Assembly: GCA_934444365.1 (NCBI GenBank)
Contig: CAKSCM010000030.1
Span: 1-6,274 of the forward strand
Source of the DNA: an uncultured Eubacteriales bacterium
GTDB lineage: Bacteria > Bacillota > Clostridia > Oscillospirales > Acutalibacteraceae
Reading direction: 5' to 3'
Length of the DNA stretch: 6,274 nt
Every line of letters starts with the position of its first letter. The stretch's first letter is position 1. A model generated the notes under the pieces. The model had not been told where the DNA came from, searched no databases, and was given only the letters and a program-made list of their open reading frames with translations. The position numbers were made by a program, and so were the translations under genes. Below are positions 6,019 to 6,274 of this stretch, piece after piece.

Positions 6019-6274
6019 ATGACAAGCAGTAAATCTACCAAGCGGGCATTGCTCACAAGTGCGCTGGCTATAGTCATGTGCGTGGCAATGCTCATCGGTA
6101 CCACATTCGCGTGGTTCACCGATACCGCATCCACAGCGGTAAATAAGATCCAATCCGGTAAACTGGGTGTGGCTCTTGAAATGTCCACTGACGGCGCAAA
6201 TTGGGAAAGTGCAGAGGGCAAGACCCTTACTTTCAAGACCCAAGACAATAGAGCCGCCGACAAAATTCTCTGGG
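6019..6274 (+). CDS. Third secreted TasA-like subunit, truncated by window end
   Basis: Only the first 85 codons are present and the frame is open to the window edge. A strong AAGGAGGT (6003-6010) sits 8 nt before ATG 6019. The N-terminus (M-T-S-S-K-S-T-K-R-A-L-L-T-S) leads into the same signal peptide and cleavage region as the two preceding subunits, G-T-T-F-A|W-F-T-D, then N-K-I-Q-S-G-K-L-G-V. The following stretch ends with F-K-T-Q-D-N-R-A-A-D-K-I-L-W, which is closer to the first subunit (F-K-T-A-D-N-R-T-A-D-K-I-F-W) than to the second. At DNA level, however, its signal-peptide region is nearly identical to the second. It is therefore a mosaic-looking third member of the tandem family, predicted to be cleaved by the SipW peptidase. 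Whether it has a beta-helix extension cannot be seen here. Confidence 0.85.
   Translation, partial: MTSSKSTKRALLTSALAIVMCVAMLIGTTFAWFTDTASTAVNKIQSGKLGVALEMSTDGANWESAEGKTLTFKTQDNRAADKILW
6037..6152 (+). repeat. Signal-peptide DNA repeat, copy 2
   Basis: This is the partner of the block at 4101-4216, with 110 of 116 identical positions at a constant offset of 1936 nt. It includes a 77-nt perfect run at 6076-6152. Sequence upstream (first five codons after the start) and downstream (from 6153) diverges clearly. Confidence 0.85.

Overview
The window reads as one strand-biased Gram-positive (Bacillota) operon. The Shine-Dalgarno sequences are strong, the promoter is a sigma-A type, and all genes are on the + strand with tight spacing. 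Moderate GC and the gene set suggest a clostridial gut or anaerobe lineage, possibly Oscillospiraceae or Ruminococcaceae; this is inferred from style, not from a marker gene.

Layout: positions 1-314 are non-coding. They hold a good extended -10 promoter (140-168) and a leader of about 140 nt. Two membrane-anchored TasA/camelysin-like proteins follow (315-1133 and 1123-1671, overlapping). Next comes a SipW-type (ER-type) signal peptidase I (1807-2598) with an unusually long charged C-terminal tail. After a nested inverted repeat (2599-2655) there are at least three tandem paralogous secreted proteins (2710-3951, 4086-5864, and 6019 to beyond the window edge). Each starts with a near-identical SipW-cognate signal peptide of the form T-F-A|W-F-T-D. 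The two complete ones have a TasA-like beta-sandwich domain followed by glycine/asparagine-rich parallel beta-helix modules; the longer one also has an extra beta-rich linker domain.

The genes probably work together like the Bacillus tapA-sipW-tasA system. SipW would cleave the WFTD-type precursors, and the mature TasA-like subunits would assemble on the surface. The two upstream membrane-tethered TasA-fold proteins occupy the position of TapA and could act as anchors, nucleators or caps. The unusual part is that the subunits are tandemly duplicated and fused to different C-terminal beta-helix domains. The signal-peptide DNA is conserved far beyond what the protein requires, and codon usage shifts inside one gene. 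This looks like a modular, recombining locus for surface fibres or adhesins.

The gap between the second and third secreted subunits (5865-6018) holds a dense set of inverted repeats (two strong hairpins plus possible long-range pairing), not explained by a simple terminator. No tRNA, rRNA, CRISPR array, transposase or phage gene is visible.
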